NCBI GenBank assembly: GCA_964525815.1
Contig: CAZGJQ010000012.1
Location: forward strand, 1-30,096
Origin: UBA1049 sp964525815
Lineage (GTDB): Bacteria > Bacillota > Clostridia > Oscillospirales > CAG-382
Length of the DNA: 30,096 bases
Direction: 5' to 3'
Shown piece by piece: positions 15,001-22,546 of the stretch; within the stretch, counting starts at the first letter, position 1; every line of letters starts with the position of its first letter. The position numbers and the translations under genes were made by a program. A model generated the notes under the pieces. It made no database searches. It was not told the origin of the DNA and saw only the letters and a program-made list of their open reading frames with translations.

Positions 15001-15699
15001 TCATATAATTATATCAAAAACCGAATAAAAAACAAACCCGGCTATAACAAGATAGGTTGGTCTCGGAGCTCTGCGCAAAAACCACAAAAACACCTTTGCG
15101 CAAAGCAATATACCTATAACCACACCTGCTCCCAGCAGAGCAAGGAAGGAAATATCAAATGTATTTATAGCGGAAAGGCAGTCGTCATATATACCGAAGT
15201 ACAGCATCATATACGAAAAGCTTATGGCGGGTAGCACAAGAGCGGTCGCAAGCAATACTCCGACAGGTACCAGCAGCAGCTCGGTGCTTAGATTAACGGC
15301 TTGACCCTTCAGGATAAACGAAATCAACGCTGCCGGAACCATACCTGCAAGTACTATTGGGAAATCGCTGAAGCTTATACCGTCGCTGATGCTCTTATGT
15401 AAAAAAACAAACAAGCTGAGCAGAGCAATAAAGCAAAAAAAAGTTTTTGACAAAAAGGGGAAGGCAGCGGAAAAATAATGCATCGGCTTGGAAAACAAGA
15501 GCACTCCTGTTATGTTGCTTATGAGTATTATAGATAAAAAAGCAGCGTTTCTTTTTGGATTCTTAAAGAACTCCGCCGTCGATTCCAGCATATCCTCGTA
15601 TATACCGAGAGCGATTGCGGCAGTTCCTCCGCTGAGTCCGGGTATTAAAACAGCTGCTCCCACTATTATTCCCTTAATAAAAAAAACAATATATTTCAT
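15001..15699 (-). CDS. DUF368 membrane protein (polyprenyl-phosphate translocase family, PopT-like)
   Basis: A 232-residue multi-pass membrane protein with the family signature GAAVLIPGLSGGTAAIALGIY at residues 14-34, and a second half containing the related LVPVGVLLATALVLPAISFSYMML, consistent with an internal repeat. DUF368 members have been shown to translocate undecaprenyl phosphate, the lipid carrier for cell-wall building, back across the membrane; for this protein that role is inferred from family. Start 15699 is chosen because GGAGGG stands eight bases before it, while the longer frame to 15762 adds a non-conserved N-terminus. It is divergent from the GHL10 lipoprotein gene. No clear promoter of its own was found. 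Confidence 0.85.
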   Translation of the reverse strand: MKYIVFFIKGIIVGAAVLIPGLSGGTAAIALGIYEDMLESTAEFFKNPKRNAAFLSIILISNITGVLLFSKPMHYFSAAFPFLSKTFFCFIALLSLFVFLHKSISDGISFSDFPIVLAGMVPAALISFILKGQAVNLSTELLLVPVGVLLATALVLPAISFSYMMLYFGIYDDCLSAINTFDISFLALLGAGVVIGILLCAKVFLWFLRRAPRPTYLVIAGFVFYSVFDIII

Positions 15700-15794
15700 C
15701 ACCTGTATCCCTCCATATAAACATATATTTACGGTTGTCAAAACATATTCCGATAGTTGCAAGCAATACCAAAATCAATTATGCATATTTGTAA

Positions 15795-15830
15795 AATTTC
15801 CTTGATTTTATTGACAAAACCAAGGAAATT
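15795..15830. promoter_or_regulatory. 36-bp dyad operator overlapping the GHL10 promoter
   Basis: The two 15-base arms, 15795-15809 and 15816-15830, are complementary except at one position; the outer ten bases AATTTCCTTG / CAAGGAAATT match perfectly. The dyad covers the -35 box (15811-15816) and lies upstream of the transcription start, so it should act as a DNA operator, probably for repression. Confidence 0.6.
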
Positions 15831-15839
15831 ATGTATAGT
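15811..15839 (+). promoter_or_regulatory. Sigma-A promoter of the GHL10 lipoprotein gene
   Basis: TTGACA at 15811-15816 and TATAGT at 15834-15839 have a 17-base spacer, eleven of twelve consensus positions. The leader is about 65 bases. Confidence 0.8.
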
Positions 15840-15911
15840 CAAAACTTATAGGATAGGATTTTTTGGTGTTTTATTTAAGCATAATGAAAACAGAAAGGTT
15901 ACGGGTGCTTG

Positions 15912-18900
15912 ATGAAGCTTAAGATTGTACATTTTGTCTTTTTAGCTTTTATTTTAAGTTTTTTTACAGGGACGCTTTCATCCTGCTTTAGAAGAGGGGA
16001 AGAAACTCCGGTGGCTGATTTAGAGTTTTTTATCGGAGACAATAAGTTTATGGCAAAGGCTATGAACGAAGCGGTAAAAGGGGATAACATAACGGTTTAT
16101 ACCAGAGATTACAAGGACGCAGACGGTAAATATTTACTAACCATAGGCGGAGCACATAACGACCGGGATGTAATAAGTATAAAATATAACCGGGACGAGG
16201 AGAGTACAAGCTATACCGTTATAACAGCGGACACCTCCGGCGGCAGCAAGGCAGACACCCGCATACCGGTTAACGGCTTTGTGGTAAGCATACCGAAAAA
16301 GAGTACGGAGGGACTTAGATTCAGGTCTAATCAGGAGGTTAAGGTTAGCGGCTTCGAAGCAATTGCTCCGGAGTATGAGCGATTTGATTTTGGCACCTTT
16401 ATTCCCGAGGATAAAACACTCACCCGCAGAGTGACCTATATTAACCCTGTAGCTGAGGTTTATGAGCAGTCCTGTATAACGCTGATTACCAACGATTACG
16501 GCAGGGCTGTTGAGCTTCCGGAAGGAGCGGTTGCGTTTGTAATGCGTCTTGTCGCAAGTGATAATTACCGTATAACTACCGTAATGACAGGGGGAACCGT
16601 AGACGAAGGCAGCAATGCTCTTATTTTTACTGGTGAGTATAATGCTCTGTACGCAAAGACGTTCTTCTCGGAGGGAGATAAATTGTATATTTCAAGAAAA
16701 GACCGTATATCTTCGTACAGTGATGTATCCGCAGTTCAGATTAACGGGGAGCTGTATAAAATAGGGGACGAAAAAACAAATCTTGCAAGCATAAGCGAGA
16801 GTGGGATTTATCTGTTTAACTCCTTTTTTTCCTCTCTTGTAACCCCCGAAAGGGAGCTTGATTTCTATGATTTAGTTGTTGTAGATGATATTGTCGTTTA
16901 TAAAGGCGAAAAAAACACTCGAATAATTCTCCCGTCCAATGCTGGTGTTGTCGTATCCTTCGTTGGAGAGAGTGTCCATATAGCCGAGGGCTTGGAGCTG
17001 GGAGATACTGTAACGGCAATACTCATGAAAACAAGATCACTCCCGGATAAGTATCTTTCGGTGGGCGGATTTGTTTTTGAGATTCTATCCGTAAACGGTA
17101 TTCGATCTGAAGAAAACAGCTGTGTTATTTACACACCCGAATTCGGCACACATACAGGTACGGACAGCAACGGTACCGAGATTGTGGTATCTGCGGGTAG
17201 GATTAAAACGGTAAGAATAGCGGAGGGGAACTCCGAAATACCGGAGGACGGTTATGTAATAAGCATTTTGAGAACAAACTCTGCCTATAAGTATGCGGAT
17301 AATATAGAAGCGGGAACGGATTGCACGGTATCTCTTGCGGACAGAGCTTACAGCGTTTTGAAAATGAATTATAACAACATAAACAGTGTCCGTTCCACCG
17401 ATATGCTGATTTTATATAAGAGCATTCCAAAAACCGGAACAAATACCCACGGCTATGAGATAATTGTGGATTCAAACGGGAAAATAACTAAGGAGAATTA
17501 TTCCGGAGATTCACTTATTCCGGACGGAGGACTTGTGCTATCTGCTCATGGAGAGGCGGAGAAAAAGCTTAAGCCTGCGTTTACCATCGGAGCTGATGTC
17601 TTGATAAACGAAAAAAACAAGGAAGTTACAATAATCAGCACTCCAATTCTGAAGGTAGAAAATGCAATGCTTGCTTACGAGCAGATCAATCGGCAGTATG
17701 AGCAAGCGAAAGCAGCGTTTTATGATGTTAACTATAATTCCCTCAGAAATACTCTGGACGAGGTTGTAAGCATTTTAAACAGGTCTGAGCAGGCAATGAA
17801 CGAATCCGATTACCCAACGGCTATAGGTCTTTCGGCAACAGCCGCCGAGATGCTTGATAGATTGAGCTTTTCTATGATACGGAGCAGCTCGATAGAGAAC
17901 CGTGCCGCTTGGTATCGTCCGACAGAGAGAAGCGAGCGGGAAGTCAGGGCAACAATAGAGAAGGCTCTTTCTCTAAACATCAATACCATTTATCTTGAGA
18001 CATGGTATAACGGGAAGGTAATCGGCTATTCCGATAACAGCTTGATTACGCATAATACAAGCGCAAACGGTGATTTGGATGCTTTGGAGGCTTTTTGCCG
18101 TATCGGTAAGGAAAACGGCATAGAAATACACGCATGGGTAGAGAACTTCTTTATAGGCACTCTGCAATCCGCCGCACAGAATCCGGACGATTTGATAAAT
18201 AAAACACTGGGTAAGCACCTGCTTGATAAACAGGGGAATAATTTTAATAGCACTATATACGGTGATTTTGTATTCCTTAATCCATATGACCGGTCAAACA
18301 GAGCACTGGTAATGGAGGTATATAGAGAAATCATAGAAAAGTATGATATTGACGGAATTCATCTTGATTATATAAGATTCCCGGAGCCGAATTATCAGCA
18401 ATACGATTATGGCTATAACGAGGATATAATCAAGGGCTTTCAGACCGAATATAATACTTCCGTTGACCCGAGAACATTGTCTTCCGGCACAGAGATGCAC
18501 GAAAATTGGTGCAGGTTCAGAGAGGACATAATAAACAGCTGGGTAGAAGAAGTATTCGATTTAGTTATGGAGACAAAACCGGAGCTCTGGATAAGCTGCG
18601 CAGCTTATCCGGATGCAAATGCGGTTCCCAAGACAATCTTCCAGAATGTTCGTTATTGGGTTGAGAGGGGCTGGATGGACGAGGTGTTCTCCATGTCGTA
18701 CAGCGCCGATAACAGCTATGTCAGAGATAATGCGATTCTGTTTAAGAGCATAACGACCGACCAGGCGTTTTATTCGGTAGGTTTATCTGCTTTTGGCACC
18801 ACGACAGAGATTAATTTAGCCCTTCAGATTGACCTGGTTAGGGATGTCGGAGCGGAGGGCAGTGCATTATTCTCCCTCGGCAGCATTACCGATGGGAATT

Positions 18901-19292
18901 ATGGCAACACGATAAGGAGCAGCTCCTATTCCGGTAAATCGGTTCAAACCTACCTGCTGAGTAAAACAGTTTCGACAGGACTGAGCGATATACTTCGTAA
19001 GCTGGACATTGTCTATGCGTATACTCCCGAGCACCCGCTAAGAGAGAGGACCGTTGCATTAATAAATCCCGTATTAACGCTTGCGAACGGTTTTGACTTG
19101 GAAAACGCATCTATTGAGCAGAAGCTCAATTATGCCGAAAGAGCAATAAGCGATCTTGAGAGCATAATACTGGTTATCAGCGGTATGGAGGATGAGATTA
19201 AGGGGAGAAGAGAAGCACTTGTTTCTGATTTTGAGCGGCTATGCGGTTACCTTATCATATCCCGAAACAGGCTATCAGCAAGGTTAGATTAA
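15912..19292 (+). CDS. Large surface lipoprotein with GHL10 glycoside hydrolase-like domain and repeated N-terminal modules
   Basis: A 1126-residue exported protein. It begins with a signal peptide and lipobox L22-S23-S24-C25, so it is probably lipid-anchored. The first ~600 residues hold tandem beta-rich modules marked by a recurring hairpin motif, IPVNGFVVS (118), LPEGAVAFV (about 202), LPSNAGVVVS (about 340), IPEDGYVIS (about 443) and IPDGGLVLS (about 536), roughly every 90-140 residues. A helical linker (about 585-655) leads to a GHL10/DUF187-type TIM barrel (about 660-1030) with NTIYLETWYNGK, GIEIHAWVENFF and DGIHLDYIRFP (D814 and D819). A helical tail ends the protein. This barrel family acts on or binds cell-wall or surface glycans; the substrate is unknown. 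ATG 15912 is used rather than the TTG just before it; its Shine-Dalgarno site is weak. Confidence 0.85.
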   Translation: MKLKIVHFVFLAFILSFFTGTLSSCFRRGEETPVADLEFFIGDNKFMAKAMNEAVKGDNITVYTRDYKDADGKYLLTIGGAHNDRDVISIKYNRDEESTSYTVITADTSGGSKADTRIPVNGFVVSIPKKSTEGLRFRSNQEVKVSGFEAIAPEYERFDFGTFIPEDKTLTRRVTYINPVAEVYEQSCITLITNDYGRAVELPEGAVAFVMRLVASDNYRITTVMTGGTVDEGSNALIFTGEYNALYAKTFFSEGDKLYISRKDRISSYSDVSAVQINGELYKIGDEKTNLASISESGIYLFNSFFSSLVTPERELDFYDLVVVDDIVVYKGEKNTRIILPSNAGVVVSFVGESVHIAEGLELGDTVTAILMKTRSLPDKYLSVGGFVFEILSVNGIRSEENSCVIYTPEFGTHTGTDSNGTEIVVSAGRIKTVRIAEGNSEIPEDGYVISILRTNSAYKYADNIEAGTDCTVSLADRAYSVLKMNYNNINSVRSTDMLILYKSIPKTGTNTHGYEIIVDSNGKITKENYSGDSLIPDGGLVLSAHGEAEKKLKPAFTIGADVLINEKNKEVTIISTPILKVENAMLAYEQINRQYEQAKAAFYDVNYNSLRNTLDEVVSILNRSEQAMNESDYPTAIGLSATAAEMLDRLSFSMIRSSSIENRAAWYRPTERSEREVRATIEKALSLNINTIYLETWYNGKVIGYSDNSLITHNTSANGDLDALEAFCRIGKENGIEIHAWVENFFIGTLQSAAQNPDDLINKTLGKHLLDKQGNNFNSTIYGDFVFLNPYDRSNRALVMEVYREIIEKYDIDGIHLDYIRFPEPNYQQYDYGYNEDIIKGFQTEYNTSVDPRTLSSGTEMHENWCRFREDIINSWVEEVFDLVMETKPELWISCAAYPDANAVPKTIFQNVRYWVERGWMDEVFSMSYSADNSYVRDNAILFKSITTDQAFYSVGLSAFGTTTEINLALQIDLVRDVGAEGSALFSLGSITDGNYGNTIRSSSYSGKSVQTYLLSKTVSTGLSDILRKLDIVYAYTPEHPLRERTVALINPVLTLANGFDLENASIEQKLNYAERAISDLESIILVISGMEDEIKGRREALVSDFERLCGYLIISRNRLSARLD

Positions 19293-19300
19293 AGTAATTA

Positions 19301-19325
19301 AGCCCGCAGAGATTCTCTGCGGGCT
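19301..19325 (+). terminator. Stem-loop after the GHL10 gene
   Basis: AGCCCGCAGAG and CTCTGCGGGCT form an 11-base perfect stem with a three-base loop. The T run after it is poor, so it may stabilise the mRNA end or work together with the next hairpin. Confidence 0.6.
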
Positions 19326-19345
19326 GTAATATATCAATAGAGGCA

Positions 19346-19377
19346 AAAAAGACAGGGAATGAGTACCCTGTCTTTTT
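19346..19377. terminator. Bidirectional terminator between the GHL10 and ATPase genes
   Basis: AAAAAGACAGGG (19346-19357) pairs with CCCTGTCTTTTT (19366-19377). A and T runs on both sides suit the two convergent genes. Confidence 0.9.
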
Positions 19378-19392
19378 ATAAATGTATTTAAA

Positions 19393-20508
19393 TCAATGTA
19401 TGATGACCTTTTCGGTATCCTTATCGAAGAAGTGGATTCTTGTTGTATCCACGGCTATCTTAATATCGTCGCCTGCCTTTGCTTTGGAACGGGAGGAAAC
19501 ACGGGAAATCATATTAAGCTCCTCGCCTATATTAAGGTATAGGTATACCTCTGCTCCCATAAGCTCGGTAAACTCAACGTTTGCGTCTAACTGAGAGTCC
19601 TCGAACTTGCTGAGGAAAATAGGCTCGTCATGCAGAAGCTCGGGACGGATACCGGCGACCACCTCTTTGCCGACATATTCCTGAATCTCGGGGGAGGCTG
19701 CCTTTTCATCAGGGAGCTTTAGAGAACAATTCTCGAAATTAAAATATATACCGTCCTCTTTTTTATTGATTGTTCCGTTGATGAAGTTCATCTGCGGAGT
19801 ACCGATAAAGCCGGCAACAAAAATATTGCAGGGTTTGTCATAAAGGTTCTGCGGGGTGTCAACCTGCTGAATAATACCATCCTTCATAACAACAATTCGG
19901 GTAGCCATGGTCATAGCCTCGACCTGGTCATGGGTAACATATATAAAAGTGGTCTTAAGTCTAAGATGCAGCTTTGTAAGCTCTGTTCTCATCGCAGCAC
20001 GCAGCTTTGCGTCAAGGTTGGAGAGCGGCTCGTCAAGTAGGAACACCTTGGGCTCACGGACAATAGCTCTACCGAGAGCAACACGCTGCTTCTGTCCGCC
20101 GGACAAAGCCTTGGGCTTCCTGTCAAGCAGGTAAGTGATGTCAAGGATTCTTGCAGCCTCTTCAACCCGCTTTTTAATTTCTTCCTTTCTTACCTTACGC
20201 AGCTTAAGACCAAACGCCATATTCTCAAAAACGGACATATGAGGATAAAGCGCATAATTCTGGAAAACCATCGCAATATCTCTGTCCTTGGGAGCCACAT
20301 CATTAACCCGCTTATTATCGATAAAAAGATCTCCCTCGGTGATATCCTCAAGCCCTGCTAACATTCTTAATGTAGTGGTCTTTCCGCAGCCTGAGGGGCC
20401 GACAAGAATTATAAATTCCTTATCCTTAATCTCAAGAGAAAAATCCGAAACTGCGGTTACGCCGCCCGGGAATCTCTTGTAAATGTGCTTAAACATTACA
20501 CTTGCCAT
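19393..20508 (-). CDS. Sugar ABC transporter ATPase (MalK/UgpC/MsmX type)
   Basis: A 371-residue cytoplasmic ATPase that would energise carbohydrate import through paired permeases. It has Walker A GPSGCGKTT at 37-45, a Q-loop (VFQNYALYPH), signature LSGGQKQ at 135-141, Walker B VFLLDE with E160, H-loop H193, and a C-terminal TOBE-type regulatory region (about 240-371). The order and length match the MsmX/UgpC multitask ATPases of Firmicutes, which stand alone and serve several sugar importers. No permease or binding protein adjoins it, which supports that reading. GGAGG stands just before the ATG, and an extended -10 promoter lies at 20564-20572. Confidence 0.92.
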   Translation of the reverse strand: MASVMFKHIYKRFPGGVTAVSDFSLEIKDKEFIILVGPSGCGKTTTLRMLAGLEDITEGDLFIDNKRVNDVAPKDRDIAMVFQNYALYPHMSVFENMAFGLKLRKVRKEEIKKRVEEAARILDITYLLDRKPKALSGGQKQRVALGRAIVREPKVFLLDEPLSNLDAKLRAAMRTELTKLHLRLKTTFIYVTHDQVEAMTMATRIVVMKDGIIQQVDTPQNLYDKPCNIFVAGFIGTPQMNFINGTINKKEDGIYFNFENCSLKLPDEKAASPEIQEYVGKEVVAGIRPELLHDEPIFLSKFEDSQLDANVEFTELMGAEVYLYLNIGEELNMISRVSSRSKAKAGDDIKIAVDTTRIHFFDKDTEKVIIH

Positions 20509-20563
20509 TATTTACCTCCTGATGAGGACTTTTCTTTTGCCCTCTTATCTTTGTATGTAAACC

Positions 20564-20572
20564 ATAATATCA
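20564..20572 (-). promoter_or_regulatory. Extended -10 promoter of the orphan ATPase gene
   Basis: On the minus strand TGATATTAT forms an extended -10 box with a weak -35. The leader is about 50 bases. The remaining DNA up to 20742 is AT-rich and shows no other clear signal. Confidence 0.5.
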
Positions 20573-20742
20573 AATTTATACGCAAAATGAAAGTGATTAT
20601 TTACCCAAAAATTTATGCTGTCGTTTATCTATTTTGCATAATAATTTTATAATGCTATTTCGAATGAGATTTTTTTGAGTATAATTTATTAAATTTCATC
20701 AGTAGTTCTGCCAAAAAATGTCCTTGTCACATAACATCTATT

Positions 20743-20785
20743 CAGCCGCTTAATTCCTTTCGGTTAAAGCGGCTGTTACTCTTTT
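20743..20785. terminator. Stem-loop downstream of the DUF4830 gene
   Basis: CAGCCGCTTAA (20743-20753) pairs with TTAAAGCGGCTG (20764-20775) with one bulged base. The T-rich tract lies on the plus-strand side, so as a terminator for the leftward DUF4830 gene it is imperfect; it may only mark the mRNA end. Confidence 0.5.
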
Positions 20786-20801
20786 TGCATTTTTTTTCTT
20801 A

Positions 20802-21275
20802 TCAGAACGGCTTTTCGAAACCGTGCATAAAGCCTTCACCGTCCGCAGAGCAAACGTCACCCGCTATTATTTTGTCCTTATAAACTATTATGGTTGCGAG
20901 TACGGTTCCCTCATAATCGTAGTTCCTAACCTTATAGGTGTATCTTACAGCATCCTTTCCCTTGTATTTGTTAAGATTTAAGCCCTGTGCGCGCTGAATG
21001 TCATTATACGCCTCATAAACCGAATCGAACAGCTCCGGAATTGTAACATTCACGACCTCAAGTGGTGTTTCCTCAATTTCATAATCGAACTGCTTGAAGA
21101 AGCCCTGACGATCCTCCTCGGTTTTTATTCCCGAATATTCGATTGATACAGCTGCGACTTCTCCGACCGCATCAAAATCGGGAATAACCGCAACAATGGT
21201 AACCAGAATTGCTACTGAAAGCAGAATAACCGCAAAAAACTTAATACTTGATGCTTTTAATGTATAGACAAACAT
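20802..21275 (-). CDS. DUF4830 domain protein, membrane-anchored
   Basis: A 157-residue protein with one N-terminal membrane segment (about 10-32) and an extracytoplasmic domain. The segments ELFDSVYEAYNDIQRAQGLN, YKGKDAVRYTYKVRNY and GDVCSADGEGFMHGF match what I know of DUF4830 proteins from Clostridia. The function is unknown. Start 21275 (ATG) is used; a TTG directly precedes it, and AAAGGA lies about nine bases upstream. It has no close operon partner: the DUF378 gene upstream ends in its own terminator. Confidence 0.7.
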   Translation of the reverse strand: MFVYTLKASSIKFFAVILLSVAILVTIVAVIPDFDAVGEVAAVSIEYSGIKTEEDRQGFFKQFDYEIEETPLEVVNVTIPELFDSVYEAYNDIQRAQGLNLNKYKGKDAVRYTYKVRNYDYEGTVLATIIVYKDKIIAGDVCSADGEGFMHGFEKPF

Positions 21276-21383
21276 CAAATCATATCCTTTCGATAATTGT
21301 TATGCTACATAATATTATCAAAAGGCGTTTTTTATTCTGAATTAATTTTGCTTTCTTGTCGTTGATCATGCATTTATTTTATA

Positions 21384-21420
21384 AAAAAGCACCATCCGTT
21401 TTACCAGATGGCGCTATTTT
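21384..21420 (-). terminator. Terminator after the DUF378 gene
   Basis: On the minus strand AGCGCCATC and GATGGTGCT form a nine-base stem with one G-U pair (21388-21414), followed by a run of six T. Confidence 0.8.
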
Positions 21421-21427
21421 TCTTTTA

Positions 21428-21637
21428 CTAATCCTCTATTTCTGCAGCCGTTCTGCTCCTGAATAAAAGGCTAATGCACCAAATACCGCAAAGTGCCACA
21501 AGAGTATATATTATACGGCTGACAACAGCGCTTTGACCGCCGAATATCCAAGCTATCACATCGAATTGAAAAAGTCCGATGGAGCCCCAGTTAAGTGCGC
21601 CGATTATAACTAAAATTAAAGAAATTCTGTCCAGCAT
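21428..21637 (-). CDS. DUF378 small membrane protein (YuzA-like)
   Basis: A 69-residue protein with two membrane segments (about 6-24 and 38-60). The N-terminal LVIIGALNWGSIGLFQFDVI is the DUF378 signature. The function is unknown. No good Shine-Dalgarno site is seen directly before the ATG; a nine-base hairpin and a possible pseudoknot lie upstream, which suggests control of translation or of leader structure. It is monocistronic, judging by its terminator. Confidence 0.85.
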   Translation of the reverse strand: MLDRISLILVIIGALNWGSIGLFQFDVIAWIFGGQSAVVSRIIYTLVALCGIWCISLLFRSRTAAEIED

Positions 21638-21648
21638 TGATATACCGT

Positions 21649-21730
21649 TTCATTAAGAAAAAAGCTTAATGAATATCCTTTCTCCCCGTATTTTATATGT
21701 CCGCAGCATTTTCGGGGAAACAGCTGCGGA
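21649..21730 (-). ncRNA. Candidate structured 5' leader of the DUF378 gene (pseudoknot plus hairpin)
   Basis: On the minus strand TCCGCAGC (21730-21723) pairs with GCTGCGGA (21707-21700). The loop between them holds TCCCCG (21718-21713), which pairs with CGGGGA (21688-21683) farther down, giving an H-type pseudoknot with loops of 4, 5 and 11 bases, the last A/T-rich. A second hairpin, TTCATTAAG / CTTAATGAA (21673-21649), ends 11 bases before the start codon. I do not recognise a known riboswitch class. No clear promoter was found for this transcript. Confidence 0.4.
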
Positions 21731-21786
21731 TTAATTAGTTGGCAAACTGTTTGTTTTATTCTGTTTATCTCCTCTCATTTGTTATT

Positions 21787-21800
21787 ATTTTGCGCAAAAT
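21787..21800. promoter_or_regulatory. 14-bp perfect palindrome upstream of the trmB promoter
   Basis: ATTTTGCGCAAAAT lies 15 bases before the -35 box at 21816. It could be a regulator site, but AT-rich palindromes of this size can arise by chance. Confidence 0.3.
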
Positions 21801-21815
21801 CATTTCAAATATTCA

Positions 21816-21844
21816 TTGACAAACAAAAGCAAAAATTGTAACAT
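21816..21844 (+). promoter_or_regulatory. Sigma-A promoter of trmB
   Basis: TTGACA at 21816-21821 and TAACAT at 21839-21844 have a 17-base spacer. The leader is about 35 bases and contains AAAAAGGA before the start. Confidence 0.7.
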
Positions 21845-21886
21845 AGCAAGGCAGAATAATATTAATGACGAAAAAGGATATTGAGT

Positions 21887-22546
21887 ATGAGAATGCGTCC
21901 CAAGAAGAACAGTAAGGAAAGAATGGAAAAGGTTTCCTTTTTATTGGCAAAAACCGACGAAAACGGAACGGTTGACATAATGTCGTCCTTTGAGGACAGG
22001 GTAAAGGAAATAGCGAATAAAAGGCTGTTATTGGAAATAGGCTGTGGGAAGGGAGCCTTTGCTACCGGGCTCTCAAGACAAAATTCGGATGCTCTGATAA
22101 TAGCGGTGGAAATAGTGGATGACGTACTTATGATGGCAATGGAGAAGGCTGCCCGGGAGGAATGCGGAAATATCGCCTTCCTGAATGAGAACGCAGAGCG
22201 AGCCGATATTTTTATGCCGGAAAAATCGGTGGACAGGCTTTATCTAAATTTTTCGGACCCATGGCCAAAAAAGAGACACGCAAAACGCCGCCTTACCAGC
22301 CCCTTGTTCCTGGAAAGGTACAAGAAAATACTGAAGGACGGCGGTCGTATTTTTTTAAAGACCGATAACATCGGGCTGTTTGAATATTCTGTAGAAATGC
22401 TTGGGGAAGCGGGCTTTACTCTCGAAAATGTGTGTTACGATTTGCATTCGAGTCCGCTTAATGAAGCGAATATATTGACCGAATATGAGAATAGCTTTTC
22501 CTCCAAGGGATATAAAATTAACTATCTCGAAGCTTTTTTATACTAA
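21887..22546 (+). CDS. trmB: tRNA (guanine-N7)-methyltransferase
   Basis: Methylates G46 in the variable loop of tRNAs, using S-adenosylmethionine. The 219 residues contain the cofactor motif LLEIGCGKGAF (about 48-58), the acidic residue in IAVEIVDDVL, and the family signature NFSDPWPKKRHAKRR (about 122-136), followed by FLKTDN. Start 21887 (MRMRPKK) matches the usual basic N-terminus and has AAAGGA about nine bases upstream, better than the TTG at 21881. It has its own sigma-A promoter. Its last 29 bases overlap the 3' end of the convergent murE-type gene, and no terminator is visible between them. Confidence 0.95.
   Translation: MRMRPKKNSKERMEKVSFLLAKTDENGTVDIMSSFEDRVKEIANKRLLLEIGCGKGAFATGLSRQNSDALIIAVEIVDDVLMMAMEKAAREECGNIAFLNENAERADIFMPEKSVDRLYLNFSDPWPKKRHAKRRLTSPLFLERYKKILKDGGRIFLKTDNIGLFEYSVEMLGEAGFTLENVCYDLHSSPLNEANILTEYENSFSSKGYKINYLEAFLY

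Noticed and set aside
15701..15745. TTGACA and TATATG on the minus strand as the DUF368 promoter
   Set aside because: Transcription would start within the Shine-Dalgarno site, leaving no room for a leader, so the true promoter is probably farther upstream.
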